DNA of 64,000 bases, from NCBI GenBank assembly GCA_009869945.1, contig WIXG01000129.1, positions 62,001 through 126,000 on the forward strand, given 5' to 3'. The stretch comes from Mesaphorura yosii (Eukaryota; Arthropoda; Collembola; Poduromorpha; Tullbergiidae). This document shows, in pieces, positions 37,501-61,368 of the stretch (position 1 is the first letter of the stretch; each line of letters starts with the position of its first letter). The position numbers were made by a program, and so were the translations under genes. The notes beneath the pieces are model-generated. The model did no database searches and had not been told where the DNA came from. It saw only the letters and a list, made by a program, of their open reading frames with translations.

Positions 37501-38578
37501 CATCAAATCGGACAGTGCGCGCCAAAAGAGGCAAAAAGAGTTTACCACAATTAACAATTTCTTTTTCGAGGATTCGCCCCACAGAACCACAATATTTTAT
37601 GACTTTAATTTCAGATCGCACCAATTTAGACCATTGCATTTCGTAAGCGGTCAGCTGATGGCAATACAGATGCAGATAAAAAGAGATGAAGCGATGATGC
37701 CTTTATTAAGTCATTATTCTCATTACTCGAGCTGCGTGTCTTTTTCATAAAGAAAGTGGTTTGAGTTTGAGGAGCATGAATGGCATGAAACAAATGACAT
37801 TATTTTTCGTTTCGTATGCTAATTACGTATGTGGGATTACGGCAGCATGCGGCAACTCGTTGACTTCATTATGCAACTGCATCTCGTGTATGCATCTCGC
37901 AATCGCCGCTAATCTCATGGTGTTGCTTGTGATGGAATTAAATTTTTGCCGTTGTGCCAAACCCAAGATGTAAGAACGTAATTCTGGTTAGGCTAGTCCA
38001 CTAATTGGACTCCCATGTCGGCCAGATCATAAAGTTGCTCTGCAATGTTTAAAAGAAGATGTATCTCGAGCCAAATCTTGGGATTGCGAAAGAAGATTGC
38101 ATTGCGAAATAGAGCCAAGAATTCACTCTTGACCCTGTCATGTCATGCAACCTCAAATTCTAAAGATTTCAGGTGAACTTTAACTTGGGTGAACTCAATC
38201 CAAGCATTTAATTACTACCAGCAAATTAATTGTAGCCATGAAACCTGCTTTGTGGCCAAGTGACGTTCGGCATCAACTTCATTTTTTCAATTATGAACAA
38301 GGAGAATTATCGATTATCCAAATATCAATTACATTGAGTAAATGAATTTTACTGGCAAACACGAAACACCGCTTTCAGGTGGAAGAAGCTGACTTATATT
38401 TCGTTAGGTCGTAAAAATATTTGTACACTTTTTATAAAACACACATTTTACAGAGGTGAGGATAACGAGAGATGCTAAGGAGATTGGTTTCAGGCTCATT
38501 AAGGCGTTTGACATTCCATACAATTACGCTACACTAAAATTGCTAAAATATACTGAGCTTAGGAAGGAATTTGAAATT
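22581..38578. other. About 16 kb without a recognisable gene
   Basis: I found no exon chain with family resemblance on either strand; the longest open frames (up to about 113 codons) have no protein-like pattern. The region is upstream of the minus-strand zinc-finger factor and downstream of the serpin. Gene density elsewhere is about one per 3 kb, so the gap is striking. The likely contents are a 5' UTR intron and cis-regulatory DNA of the zinc-finger gene. Minor local features are a 14-bp palindrome AAATTTCGAAATTT at 23764-23777, a 13-bp tandem duplication at 27458-27483 and a short (GCA)n run near 25327. Non-coding RNA genes cannot be excluded by eye. Confidence 0.55.
27458..27483. repeat. 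Tandem duplication of a 13-bp unit
   Basis: GAAAATACGCAAC occurs twice head-to-tail without mismatch (27458-27470, 27471-27483). Confidence 0.8.
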
Positions 38579-40335
38579 TTAGTTTTTCTCAATTGTCTTT
38601 GGATTTCTAAACACTCCCATGAATAGTATCGTCCTTGCCGCGTTGTCGTGGATGAAGAATACGAATGGATGGTTGCAGATGAATCGAGATTGATCCAGCG
38701 GTCTTCCACTTCTTGTATCAATTAAAAGAGTAGTAGCTGCAGCTTCTGAGCCTTCTTCATTCACCTCGATGTATGACTTGTGCCTTGCGGTACCAACGGC
38801 AAGACCAGGCTTTTCGGAGAACTGTGACAAGTCTGAGTTCGCTTCGTCAAATAAATCCACGACGCCAAGTGATTGCAGTGCCTGGTAAAGCACAGAGTAT
38901 TTGATTCGTTTACATAATGCCTATTCAAATAGTTCTTGCGTTAGGCTTTGCGTTCGTACCTTGTTTAATTCGAACGTCTGCTCAATCTTGAATTTAGGAA
39001 TTGAGACGTCGATACTGACATGTTCCATGTCATCCATCGCTTGCCTCAATGTCGTGGAATTCAGGCGTGAGATCGTTTCGTCAATCGCGTTTGGCGTGAA
39101 CGGTGGCAGGAGAATAAACATTGACAGCGCTTCTCCTTCGTACGGCAGTTCGAGAATGTATGACATCAAGTCTTGAGATATTCCTAATACCACATCAATG
39201 GGCGAAATTTAGCTCTAAGGATCAAATACGCAATTTCACGATGGATTCCCTGCAGGACTGACTTACCATGCCTGAAAGATCCCTTTTGATACATCATCAT
39301 TGTTTGAGTGACTTCTTTCGATGAAACGTAAAACAAAGACACTTTTGTGTGTGACTTCTTGAACTGATGCTCCCAGTTGCCTTTGAAATATGCGCTATTT
39401 GCCTAGGATCAAATTGGAGGAAGAAATTAATGTTTGTGAACAGTCGGACAATAAATTCAAATCGACTGAAACTCACGATGGCAAGTCGCGTATCGGAGCG
39501 AATGAATCCATTTGGAATGATGTCCTTAATTTTTCCATTCGTTTGACTCTCGACCCACTTGTTGATTTTAACTCTGGAGCTTTCAGTATCGTTGACGAAA
39601 TCTAAAAGCTCAATTTCGTTTTCCAGGATTTCTTGCACACAAGAACGCACGGGTTCTTCTGTACTGAAGTACACGCGATTCGACACCTTCAGATTGTACT
39701 GTGTCGTGTTCTGCGAGCGTGCCTCCTGCGAACGGTTACATTCAATTTTAAACTTCTATAATACTTCAACTTCAACACAGTTTTTGGGAAGGTCGTAAGT
39801 TAAATTCAAGTACCATGAAGTAGTTTTCCATTTTGAACTGCTTGACAAGTTCCGTTTTGGGAGAGTTATCCAAGTGAAGAGCCGAGCGCAACTGTTTCTC
39901 TGTTGACCCAGAAGATCCGAAGAACGTCATCATTAAGGCCTGATTTATGCTGAATGGGGAAAAGAATATGTTGGACCGCTCATCCTGTAGAAAAAAATTA
40001 AAATTTCCATCATCGTCAGGTGCTTTGAATATTCTCGTAAAGAAACGCACCTTCTTGTTCAGCTTGTCGAACATATCCAAAGCAAACTCAAGGTGGTGAT
40101 CGTAAAGTGCTTGCTGGAATCCATCCCCAATCGTCGATTCAAACAGAGCGTTCTTCACGACACCATCACTTGTCACTTCTGGCCGGGAAGCGCTGATGGA
40201 AGGAACTGTTGTAGGACTTTTCAGAGATTCGAAACATTCTGAGGAAGTTTGTCTGAGCTGCACGGCCAAAAGTAGGAAGATCTGGAATATCTTACTGACC
40301 ACAATCAAGATGGGTCTTTTCGGCGTTTCTGTCAT
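38579..40335 (-). CDS. Serpin, inhibitory type, with extended N-terminus
   Basis: Coding exons on the minus strand: 40335-40051, 39984-39814, 39725-39477, 39402-39267, 39183-38960, 38881-38579; 455 aa. Serpin landmarks: NIFFSPFSINQALMMTFFG, ANSAYFKGNWEHQF, MMMYQKGSFRHG, MSYILELPYEGEALSMFILL, SIPKFKIEQTFEL and the C-terminal HPFVFFIHDN with GVFRNP. The hinge EEGSEAAATT (from E397) fits the inhibitory consensus. In the reactive loop (IDTRSGRPLD), counting from the hinge puts P1 on Ser413 with Arg412 before it, so a trypsin-like target is possible. A signal peptide is likely at about 16-34 (FQIFLLLAVQ). Some 60 residues separate it from the serpin fold, longer than usual. A strong acceptor (TCTGATTCTCGCAG) lies three bases before the ATG, so a 5' UTR intron (about 40429-40339) is likely. 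Confidence 0.93.
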
Positions 40336-41899
40336 TTTCTGCGAGAATCAGAACAAATTAAGCTGGGTTATTGAAAGACAGTAAAAAAGGAAGGATCACA
40401 CTCTTGCTGAATATGAAAGATAAACTTACTGGACTGAATTGACACTGCAAATCGAAATACCGGCTAATGCTAAAATCGCGCCCCTATTAAACTCTGTTAA
40501 ATTCGTTTTCTATGTATTTTGCTGTTCTATTTTGCAAGCAATTCTAAACGAGAAGTGATGCAAGCGCCGTCACACTGTAAAAGGCATCTTTTAGGGATTT
40601 TAACAACGAAAGTTCAGGCTACTTAATTTTACATCCTTCCCATCCCAATTCCTCTCGTCTTGCACTTTCATATCTCATCTTGGCTCACTTTGTGTCTCTT
40701 TTGGTACGACAACAATACAATGAGCAGTGAACAATGAATTGAATGAAGTCATTGCATTAACTTTCACTTTGGGGATTCCAAATGCATTTGTCTCAGCAAC
40801 ATTGTACGCAACAAGTCACATGCACTCAAAGCTACGGTAAACGCGCAATGTGCATCCTGCATCGTTCGTCATCTTCATTCATTTGATGTATCATGTTTCT
40901 GCTTTTTAACTTCGCCACACAATCCCAAGAAAGCGTTCGTGTCGTGTTAAATTATGCCTTTTTAAATTTTTGACCCCGCAAGGCGTTGATGAATCACTCT
41001 GGTATTACTGTGTATTGTCAGCAATGTTAACACATACATGTTAAAAGGCACGTACGCAAGCACGGGTTTCTTTTCCGTTCCTGTTCAAGGGTTCAAATTG
41101 ACGTAATGGAAAAACCCTCAAAATTCCCTGAAGGAATTGTAAATTTTTGTGTCTGTCCCTTCTTCTGTAGTTAATGCTAGTGCAACAGCAAACTGAAGTA
41201 TACAGAAATCAAATGGCATTGACCTAATGTCCGATTTATCATCACCACTCCGGGTTAATACTTGCTCTACATTTTATGAGTACCTTCTCTCTTCTCAGCT
41301 ATCGGGGTCCAAAATGAGTTTTGAAAAGTGGCATTTGTTTCTTTGCAAGAACGCAATTACCACAAAGCACGGACACATGGGTTGCACTGGAGAAGCACTT
41401 GACTTTTAATTCATAGCACATCCGGCCCGGCTCGGTCCACTGGTAGTTGTCATACCAGTTCGAAATGCCCGGCATCCGATCGCAGTCGGATCCCGAAATT
41501 GACAGAATAATGCGAAGTACAGACTTCCATTACTGTTTGAACGGAAATGATGGTCAAATCGTTTGATTCGCCTTTTACTATCTTGCTTATCGTAAATTCG
41601 TAAATACAAAATTGAAAGGACACCCGGCTCATTTGGGAAATGAATGAAATCTCTGCTTCAATGGAATTTACACAATTTACATACCTTTGGAACTTGATCC
41701 GGCGTCCTTCCACTTCCTGAGCACGTGTCGCAAAGGTATGCACAGATATTATTTCAAAACACGATTCTGATTTCGTAATTCCACTGCACGAACTTCAACT
41801 CTGTCTACCAAAAGTGTTCAGTTTTGTGGATTTTTAAGAAATGAGCAGTGTGAGTTAACTTTTTACTGAGAAGGAAAATGGAGCGCGTGAGACTTTTCG

Positions 41900-41939
41900 T
41901 ATCTGTGACAGGTAGTAGCTCGAGTGGCAGGTTTATATA
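41900..41939 (-). promoter_or_regulatory. Minus-strand TATA box without an assigned gene
   Basis: Read on the minus strand, TATATAAA (41939-41932) is followed about 30 nt later by CTGTCACAG, a plausible start site. The transcript would have no ATG until a good donor AAG|GTATGT at 41684, so its first exon is non-coding. Downstream, 41400-41610 holds short frames with some protein-like composition (WYDNYQWTEPGRMCYELK), but no consistent spliced model emerged. Confidence 0.4.
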
Positions 41940-42776
41940 CGCGATTGAGACGAGGCACTAAATGCGCATCATGTACTAGTTGTTTGCTAGCATTGCATTG
42001 TTAACAACCTTTACTTTTTGCTACAGCGTGTTGAAGTCCAGAAGCAAAAACTGTAAACACGTAATAGTGGGTTGTAAATTGTAAGCTGGACAGACGAAGC
42101 TCAACTTTTTGTTTGATCAACTGAGGGAATGAATGAGAAGGATACTGGATACAATGATAGGGTGTTCTAGTATACTGATGGACATCGTTCATAGCACGAA
42201 TACGAATACATATTGGTCACTTGACAGCAGACAACCCCAAACCATGGGCTCACTTTTGATTGAAGGCTGCTCGCCCGTGCGTGACGCGATAAAACGTAGT
42301 TTCTTGAAAGGTTCAAATCGGACTTAACAAGCAAAATGCGAATGTGCACGACAAGAATTAGTCTGACGTAATCTACTGGTTTTCCCATTTTTTGCTGTTA
42401 TTCCCTCGAGTTTACCCATTTGGCGATTTACAAACATGCACTGGCCTTACAAGAACGGACTAGTGGACAGTGACAGTAATGCAGTTTTATTGTTGGCTAC
42501 ACCGTAAGACGCGTTAGTTGATGCATCACAATTTTTTATGTCGCCCATCCACCAATCCACCTGTACGTAGCCTTGTACTTTGATAATTGAACGACTATCA
42601 ATCAAGATTTGCGGTAAAGCCTCAATACTATCATGCAAATTATGCAAAGAAACCGATTCATTCAAGTATTTCCTCATTCGTTGAACGTTTATTCTCGAAT
42701 GCGTCATTCTTGTTCGAATGAACTTTACGTAGGAACTCAGAACTTGACTTCACGTGTTTTTAATTGTGGGCTTGTC

Positions 42777-43140
42777 TTAGATTAGATTAGATATTCGATT
42801 TATTGTTGCCAAATTTTAGATCAGTAACAAAAATGTCGCTGTTGTCCCCTAAATGGACACGGTATAAATTAATACCTTACGGCTATTTCAATTTTTAATT
42901 CAAATGTAGACATAACAGGTTACCTTAAACTTAAATAGAGTTTGATTACACATGATTTAAACGATTCTAGGTTGGCAGGAAGCAATCTTAATTCTGAAGT
43001 TAACTTATTCCAAATTGTTGTTAAACGAATCAGAATTGATCTGGAAAAGGAAGCATTGATAGAGTTATCTACCTCAAGCATGTTCATCAGTTTAATTTTT
43101 CTCTGATTTCCCTTGAAATTAAACAAATTCGTCAGAAATT
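42777..43140 (-). mobile_element. 5'-truncated non-LTR retrotransposon (LINE) 3' end
   Basis: On the minus strand, 43126-42920 encodes a segment ending RLTTIWNKLTSELR...ANLESFKSCVIKLYLSLR before a stop. This matches the C-terminus of LINE reverse-transcriptase proteins, where a W-N-x-L-x-x-x-(L/I) motif is followed by S(L)xxFK near the end. About 120 nt after the stop, the element ends with an AATAAA-like site (42804-42796 region) and a short tandem tail of TCTAA units (42792-42777), as in LINE families with microsatellite tails. An in-frame stop near 43135 marks the 5' truncation or decay. The clade cannot be named. Confidence 0.6.
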
Positions 43141-44723
43141 CTAACTAATATTGGCATGCATTCACAGAATGAGAGCCCTACAACAAGTGCTGCAGCGATT
43201 CAAATGAACTTATATTTTCAGTAGAGTTGCAATAGACCCTTCTCAGCTAGCACACGAATAGGGCAGCAGAAAGTTTACCGATAGGGCAGATACAAACAAT
43301 CGAAGTTTGCAAGCTATTTTTGCAACAGCCCTCGTACTTCAATTGTTCCATTAGATTGAGTGCGCGTGCATTCTGTCGCGCTCCACATCATATCTGTAAT
43401 TTTTTATGAAATACGTGATCAAGTCAAGCTGATGCTAAGTTGGTTGCGCAACTTGATACGGCTCCCACAGTCCACAGGACGCGACGATGAAGACGCTGAC
43501 AAGACAAAGAGAGAAATAATTTTGCTCTAGCCATGTCGCTAGTCACTAGTCTTTATTCTTTTAACCTGCATGTCTTGGCTCTGTTGATCAGGCGTATGTA
43601 CACGCACACAAACCCGCGCAATGCTTGGCAGTCGGTTTTATCCGAACAGTGCAAATCTTCCGTTCGCTGAAAAGCCAGACAGCATGGCCTTCACATAAAT
43701 GTCCTGGTACCACGAGTACGATACTTGGCATGACAAGATGCATACGAACGCGAATGTCGGGTTGCTAAAATAGACTGATTTTATTGAATAACTGTGGCAC
43801 TGTGCCTTTCTCTGGTACAGACGACCGGAACAGTGCCACGCTGGCTCAGGCTGTTGCACATGCTTCACAGGTGCACGCTTTTGATCGCCGCAGCCCATGA
43901 CGTTGAAATTAATCCGGTTAATTTTATTAATTTAGTGTCGATCGCTCTAGTTTATAACCTGCTCGTTGATTTGTGCATAGTGTTTTTCCAGTTCTAGTGC
44001 TTTCTCGCTTAGTTCTTTCCAGAAACGCAGAAAACGAATCTGTGATCTGATCGTTTGAACTTTGTTCCCGTCTCACGGCCTGGCGAGTGACCGTGTGATA
44101 CAAACGGTGATATTACCTATCAACACTGCAAAGATATCATCGTGAGTATCAGTAAATTGGCAGAGGCAGTGATCTAGTGTAAACACTTTACTCAATCGCA
44201 CTTTGCCCAGTGCTAATTCCATTACGCTGGTCACAGACCACATGGCTCACACGTTGTTTGGCTGCTTCATCCTGTGATAGATGATGGTGGCAGAACTTTT
44301 AAACGCCCAGATATCACTGTCCTTACTTCGTTATCGATGCACATAAAATCGTGATACAATAGAACCTGTATGTATCAATTAACCGCATCATTGTTTGTTA
44401 CTCGAATTCGCTTACGTGAGCGTGGTCTCGTAAATCGTAACTCTGGCCGTCGGCACATCGACATCGAGTAATCTCAGCGATTAAAACGTGCTCCAAGCGA
44501 TTACGTCCGAATGTCCGCGCATGAACTGACCACGGAGACCACGTTGTCCTTAATGTTGTGGCACTTGAAGCCCTCAACACGGAATATAATTCCAGCATTT
44601 ATCTTTGCATAAACAGGTAAAAACATTGCAAAGTAATATTCCATCACTGGGTCGAACGTCGAACCAGTTATACACCGGACGTCGACCGATACACTCTCTG
44701 CAGCCATTTTAAATCTTTTGGCA

Positions 44724-50889
<6,166 letters not shown>

Positions 50890-51686
50890 TGAAGACTGAT
50901 GTACCATTTTAGTTGCGTTAAAATATTAAAGCCGTAGTTGTTTTTATTTTAGTAAATGTAGTGCAGGTACCACTGAAAAGTTATCTGTGTTATCTAAACT
51001 AGTGTTATTACGTGATATTTTAGATTACATCTTAAGAACACTGCGCAGCTACCCGCTGTGATTTTATTGTGATCAACTTGTGGTAGTCGTGAATAAAACG
51101 TATTTCTAGTTTTCCTCATTATGCCGGGTCAATCAAATCTTTGACTGGGAAGTTTTGAAAGTGCAACCAAAAGTAATGGATGTTTCCACAATCAACTCAA
51201 TAAATGGGCGCATGAGTCCTACGAGTAGTCGGGTTATCTTCACGTGCGGATCTCAGCATGGTATGGTATGCCATGCTGAGATCATGCTGGGACGTTACAC
51301 GCATTCTCTGAAATGAAATTATTGACGTTTCACCTACAAACGGATCGGCGGATTTATCCGCATTTATGTTACATTCCGACTGCCATTTTCAGCAAACCTG
51401 GCAAATGCAAACGTTTGAGACGTTGCTTATTTTTCGTGTCTTCTGCGACAAATCGCCAGTTTGCTCAGCATACTACACAAACCCGAGTCTGGGAAAGTGA
51501 ATTTATTAGCGTTATTTCTCACGATTGTACTTTCTCTGCTTCTGAAACGGGTAGAGAGCTTAAAAGCTCTAATCTCGCTAAGAGCGACTTTAAATACAAC
51601 AGTCCACAGTTGTGGTTGAATCCTCATCGTTTGACGAAACAAGAGACGTCGGTCCGAAATCACAGCGCAAGAATCCGAACGGGATA
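50890..51686. other. Intergenic region with a perfect hairpin
   Basis: 3' UTR of ABCC copy A (AATAAA 51092-51097), a stem-loop at 51249-51283 and the 5' side of the zinc-finger gene. An open frame at 51313-51687 leads into the next gene's start but shows no family pattern and is probably leader sequence. Confidence 0.5.
51249..51283. repeat. Perfect inverted repeat, 13-bp arms, 9-nt loop
   Basis: GATCTCAGCATGG (51249-51261) and its exact complement CCATGCTGAGATC (51271-51283) flank the loop TATGGTATG. The arms are GC-balanced, so the RNA or DNA hairpin would be stable. It lies about 150 nt past the polyadenylation signal of ABCC copy A. Confidence 0.85.
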
Positions 51687-53658
51687 ATGAAAGGTAAGAT
51701 GGTGAGCAACAACGCCGCTACGCAGCATAGAAGGGGAAGAGATCAGACCTTTGTTTCTTCGCAGTGAAGAGATTGCGCAAGACTCGTCTTGGGTTGCGTC
51801 GAAAAGGAACCTGTCCTGCCAAGAGAAATCCCAATTTGACGACCGATTCCGCAATGCCTTCGGCCACTTCTAGCAGCCATTCAGATTCAGACCTTAAGAA
51901 GACAGGATCGCCAGCTGAGGAGCGCGTCGAAGAAGTAGAGGTAGAATCACCCGAAGTAGATAGAGTAACCCACCTTGGAGAAGAATGTTCAGGTTGGGCA
52001 ACTTGTCGTTTTCCTCTCTGACAAGCCTGAGTTCGATAATTTTTTATTTGCATACCAGGAGGGTCAGGACATCTCAGAAGCATTCTGAGAACTCCAAGCT
52101 TCGTGGATGACCCGCCACATTCTGAAAGAACAAACGTCCAGAAGTCTGTCACCTTCAAGTCAATGTTTACCTGTCATGCCTGCAATATTTCTTCGGATTC
52201 ACCGCACAAGTTCATCGATCATTTAAACGATGTCCATCGTAACATGGAGAATGACCAAAACCAAAACGATCAAACCCCATGCTCAAGCCGGTTGATGTTT
52301 GCAAGAAATCAAAAGTTCAAGTACACTTGATTCCCTTACTAGTTTGCGATTGCTATATAATTCTAATTTATTGTTAATAAATTGTTGAGATGTTGAGGTT
52401 GAGGCTACTTCCTAATTTCCAATTTTATTATTCTAAGCAGCACCCCTCAGGAAATCCAATCCTAAATCCGACAAGACTCTATACCACCTTCGACGCGGCA
52501 AGATTCGTGGAAAACCACTACGCGAAAGCACTCCGCAACCTGAACCTGATGGAAATCAAAATTTTCAAGAATCAGCGTCAAAGTCACCAAACAAGCCGAA
52601 TGTAGTCGCACCAGGTATTGTTGTGATTTGAGGCTGAAAATTGGCTGTAGTGGTTGCTAGTCTATTTTTACAATATCCAGAGACTCCACGGACCTTCAAA
52701 ATGCCTAGGATAAAATGTTCTCTATGCAGCAAAGAAATTGCACACGGTTACATTCAAAAGCATAAACTTCGAGTGCATAAAGTGATAAGCACACGAGGTA
52801 AATGAGATTCTAAAAGATTTCCTTTAGGAAATATTCGCGCATGTCTATACGCTAACCTTTGAAGCGTCACAAATGATAGCTCATTTTGTCAACAGCAGGC
52901 AAAGCATCAAAATATGGGAAAGAAACCTGCAACGTCTGCAATCTGGAGTTCTCAGTTACATACATCGAAACGCACAAACTGATTCACGAAGCTTTTGGTA
53001 TCACAAATCCGCGGAGTATTGTGGAATCTCACCTGGATACCACCTGCGTCTACATCAAATTCAATGTTTCCTCGAGATGGAATCGATCATTTATCCCACC
53101 AAATCGTGGAGGAATTTGTAGACAACTGGATGCAAGAGGAGGAGGAGGATTTTGGGCCACGCGCGCCCGATCAAAGGAGTAATTCTTCTTTTCCTGTACA
53201 AGAAAAGGAAAATGAACCTTTCGTACATGACTTCACAGGCAACTCATCAATGTCATCAACTGCTGGTGGTTTCGAGCGGATGCCTCCACTCAAAGTTGAG
53301 AAGTCTAGCGTCAGTAATGCGTCGTTGTCACTGGCAGATGAATTTATGTCTTGTCAGTGTGGAAATTCACGCTCTGCAGTGACCAATAATACTGGCAATA
53401 ATTCGGTAACTGATAAAGCTAATGAAACGATTGTATGAAATGCGCTCACTGACTCACTTGGCACGTACACTTTGCCAGGTTCCTTCATCACAAGCCAGTT
53501 CCTCAAGTCGAGATGATTCTCAGCAAGTTATTAAAAGTAGAAATTCTACCAATTCGGCCAACACGGATACTCCATCACAAATGAGCACACGAAACAGCAC
53601 TGCGAGATCGGGAGACAGTGGCGGAGTCTCATGGAACTCCTTAAACGATATCCAGTAA
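51687..53658 (+). CDS. Protein with three zinc-finger-like motifs, unknown family
   Basis: Proposed exons: 51687-51693, 51765-51992, 52059-52238, 52441-52614, 52681-52797, 52899-52997, 53077-53432, 53479-53658; 446 aa. The first coding exon is only 7 nt (ATGAAAG|GTAAGA). The N-terminus is basic (KVKRLRKTRLGLRRKG), then Ser/Glu-rich. Three separate C2H2-like units follow: C117-C120-H133-H138 (FTCHACNIS), C209-C212-H224-H229 (IKCSLCSKE) and C246-C249-H261-H265 (ETCNVCNLE), each in its own exon and without TGEKP linkers. The C-terminal half is acidic, then Ser/Asn/Thr-rich. A nuclear nucleic-acid-binding role is plausible but unproven. The junction 52238/52441 is the weakest; reading through it gives a 52330 stop and a shorter form with one finger. 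It lies between the two ABCC genes on the same strand. Confidence 0.7.
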
Positions 53659-54688
53659 ATTGAATTTTGCATCATCCGTTCACTTGGGTAACAGTTTGAG
53701 TTTATCGCTAATCTTGGTTTTTGGATGTGCTGAATCAACAGGATCTGCTAATTTGCTGTTCCGGAAAGTCACGTCAATTCTCCGCTACATTTTGTCATTT
53801 TGTGTAACAGCTGGAGGCACGATTTAACAGATGATACAAGCCCTATCAATAATGTTTAACATGATCGCTTGAAATATGTTTGTAATATTTCCGTACCCGA
53901 AGCAAGAAACGAACTGTTTTAGTATAATAATCAGTCACACTTTAGTTTAGATAGCTTCCTCATTCCGGTAAAAAAACGGAATTAGCAATGAGGACCGTCG
54001 GCATTTGCATTAGCATATTGAATGTAACAATGGTGCTAATATCCGATAATAAATTATGATCATGAACCCGCTCAAAGAGCAGTATCTACTATGTTTGTTT
54101 TAACCTCGCAGTGCACAATTTTAAGACCATCGAGTGGACCATTTTAGTTTGAGCACGAGTTGTAGCTGGACAAGATAACAAAGATACCACTTTTAGTTCC
54201 ATATTCGTGGGAGTGTACTCGCAGTTAGCTTTTATCACAATTTGTGTCGTACTCTTGACTTGGACAATGCTTCAATGGAGCGTATAAACACAAACACATT
54301 TTAATCTTCACGTTGGTGCAAGCACCTTTTCGATAGGACTAGTTTAGTACGAGTTTTGTTTCAGCGGCAGCATCAGTGAATTGGTTTGTGATTGTTCGAC
54401 AGCAGGCAGTTTCCTCGATTCGACGAAGATTTTACTTGCGAATTGGCTTTGAGTCTCATATTCAGTGAACTCGTGCGGCTTTGACTCCACATTGTACTAT
54501 TGAATTTTTGAACCGATGCCAAATGCAAATTCGGCGCGTTCTTCATTAGAAATTTCACGTTTAATTTCCCTGCGGTTTAATAATTTCTATGTGGAAAATA
54601 ACTCACACGAGACAAGACAATGAGACAAGTTTCGCCTGCTGAAGTGCTCCTGTTCGTGTTGTGAAATCGTTGAGTGCCGGCTGACAGC
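53659..54688. other. Intergenic region upstream of ABCC copy B
   Basis: No coding exon recognised. An acceptor-like GCTGACAG ends at 54687, one base before the ABCC start codon, hinting at a 5' UTR intron. Confidence 0.45.

Positions 54689-61368
<6,680 letters not shown>

Larger units (their letters stand above)
40336..44723. other. Intergenic region with retroelement remnants and an orphan promoter
   Basis: About 4.4 kb with no complete gene. It contains the serpin 5' leader (near 40430), a minus-strand TATA promoter (41932-41939), a truncated LINE 3' end (42777-43140) and a possible 2A-like remnant (43899-43916). An acceptor-like ACACTCTCTGCAG ending at 44703 suggests a leader intron for the first ABCC gene. 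Confidence 0.5.

Noticed and set aside
42301-42330. GGTTCAAATCGG resembling a tRNA T-loop
   Set aside because: No matching acceptor stem, D-arm or anticodon arm could be folded around it.
44501-44707. Minus-strand 68-codon frame with an ATG, beginning 16 bp from the ABCC copy A start
   Set aside because: No family pattern, signal peptide or splice structure, and it overlaps the likely leader of the ABCC gene; chance frame.
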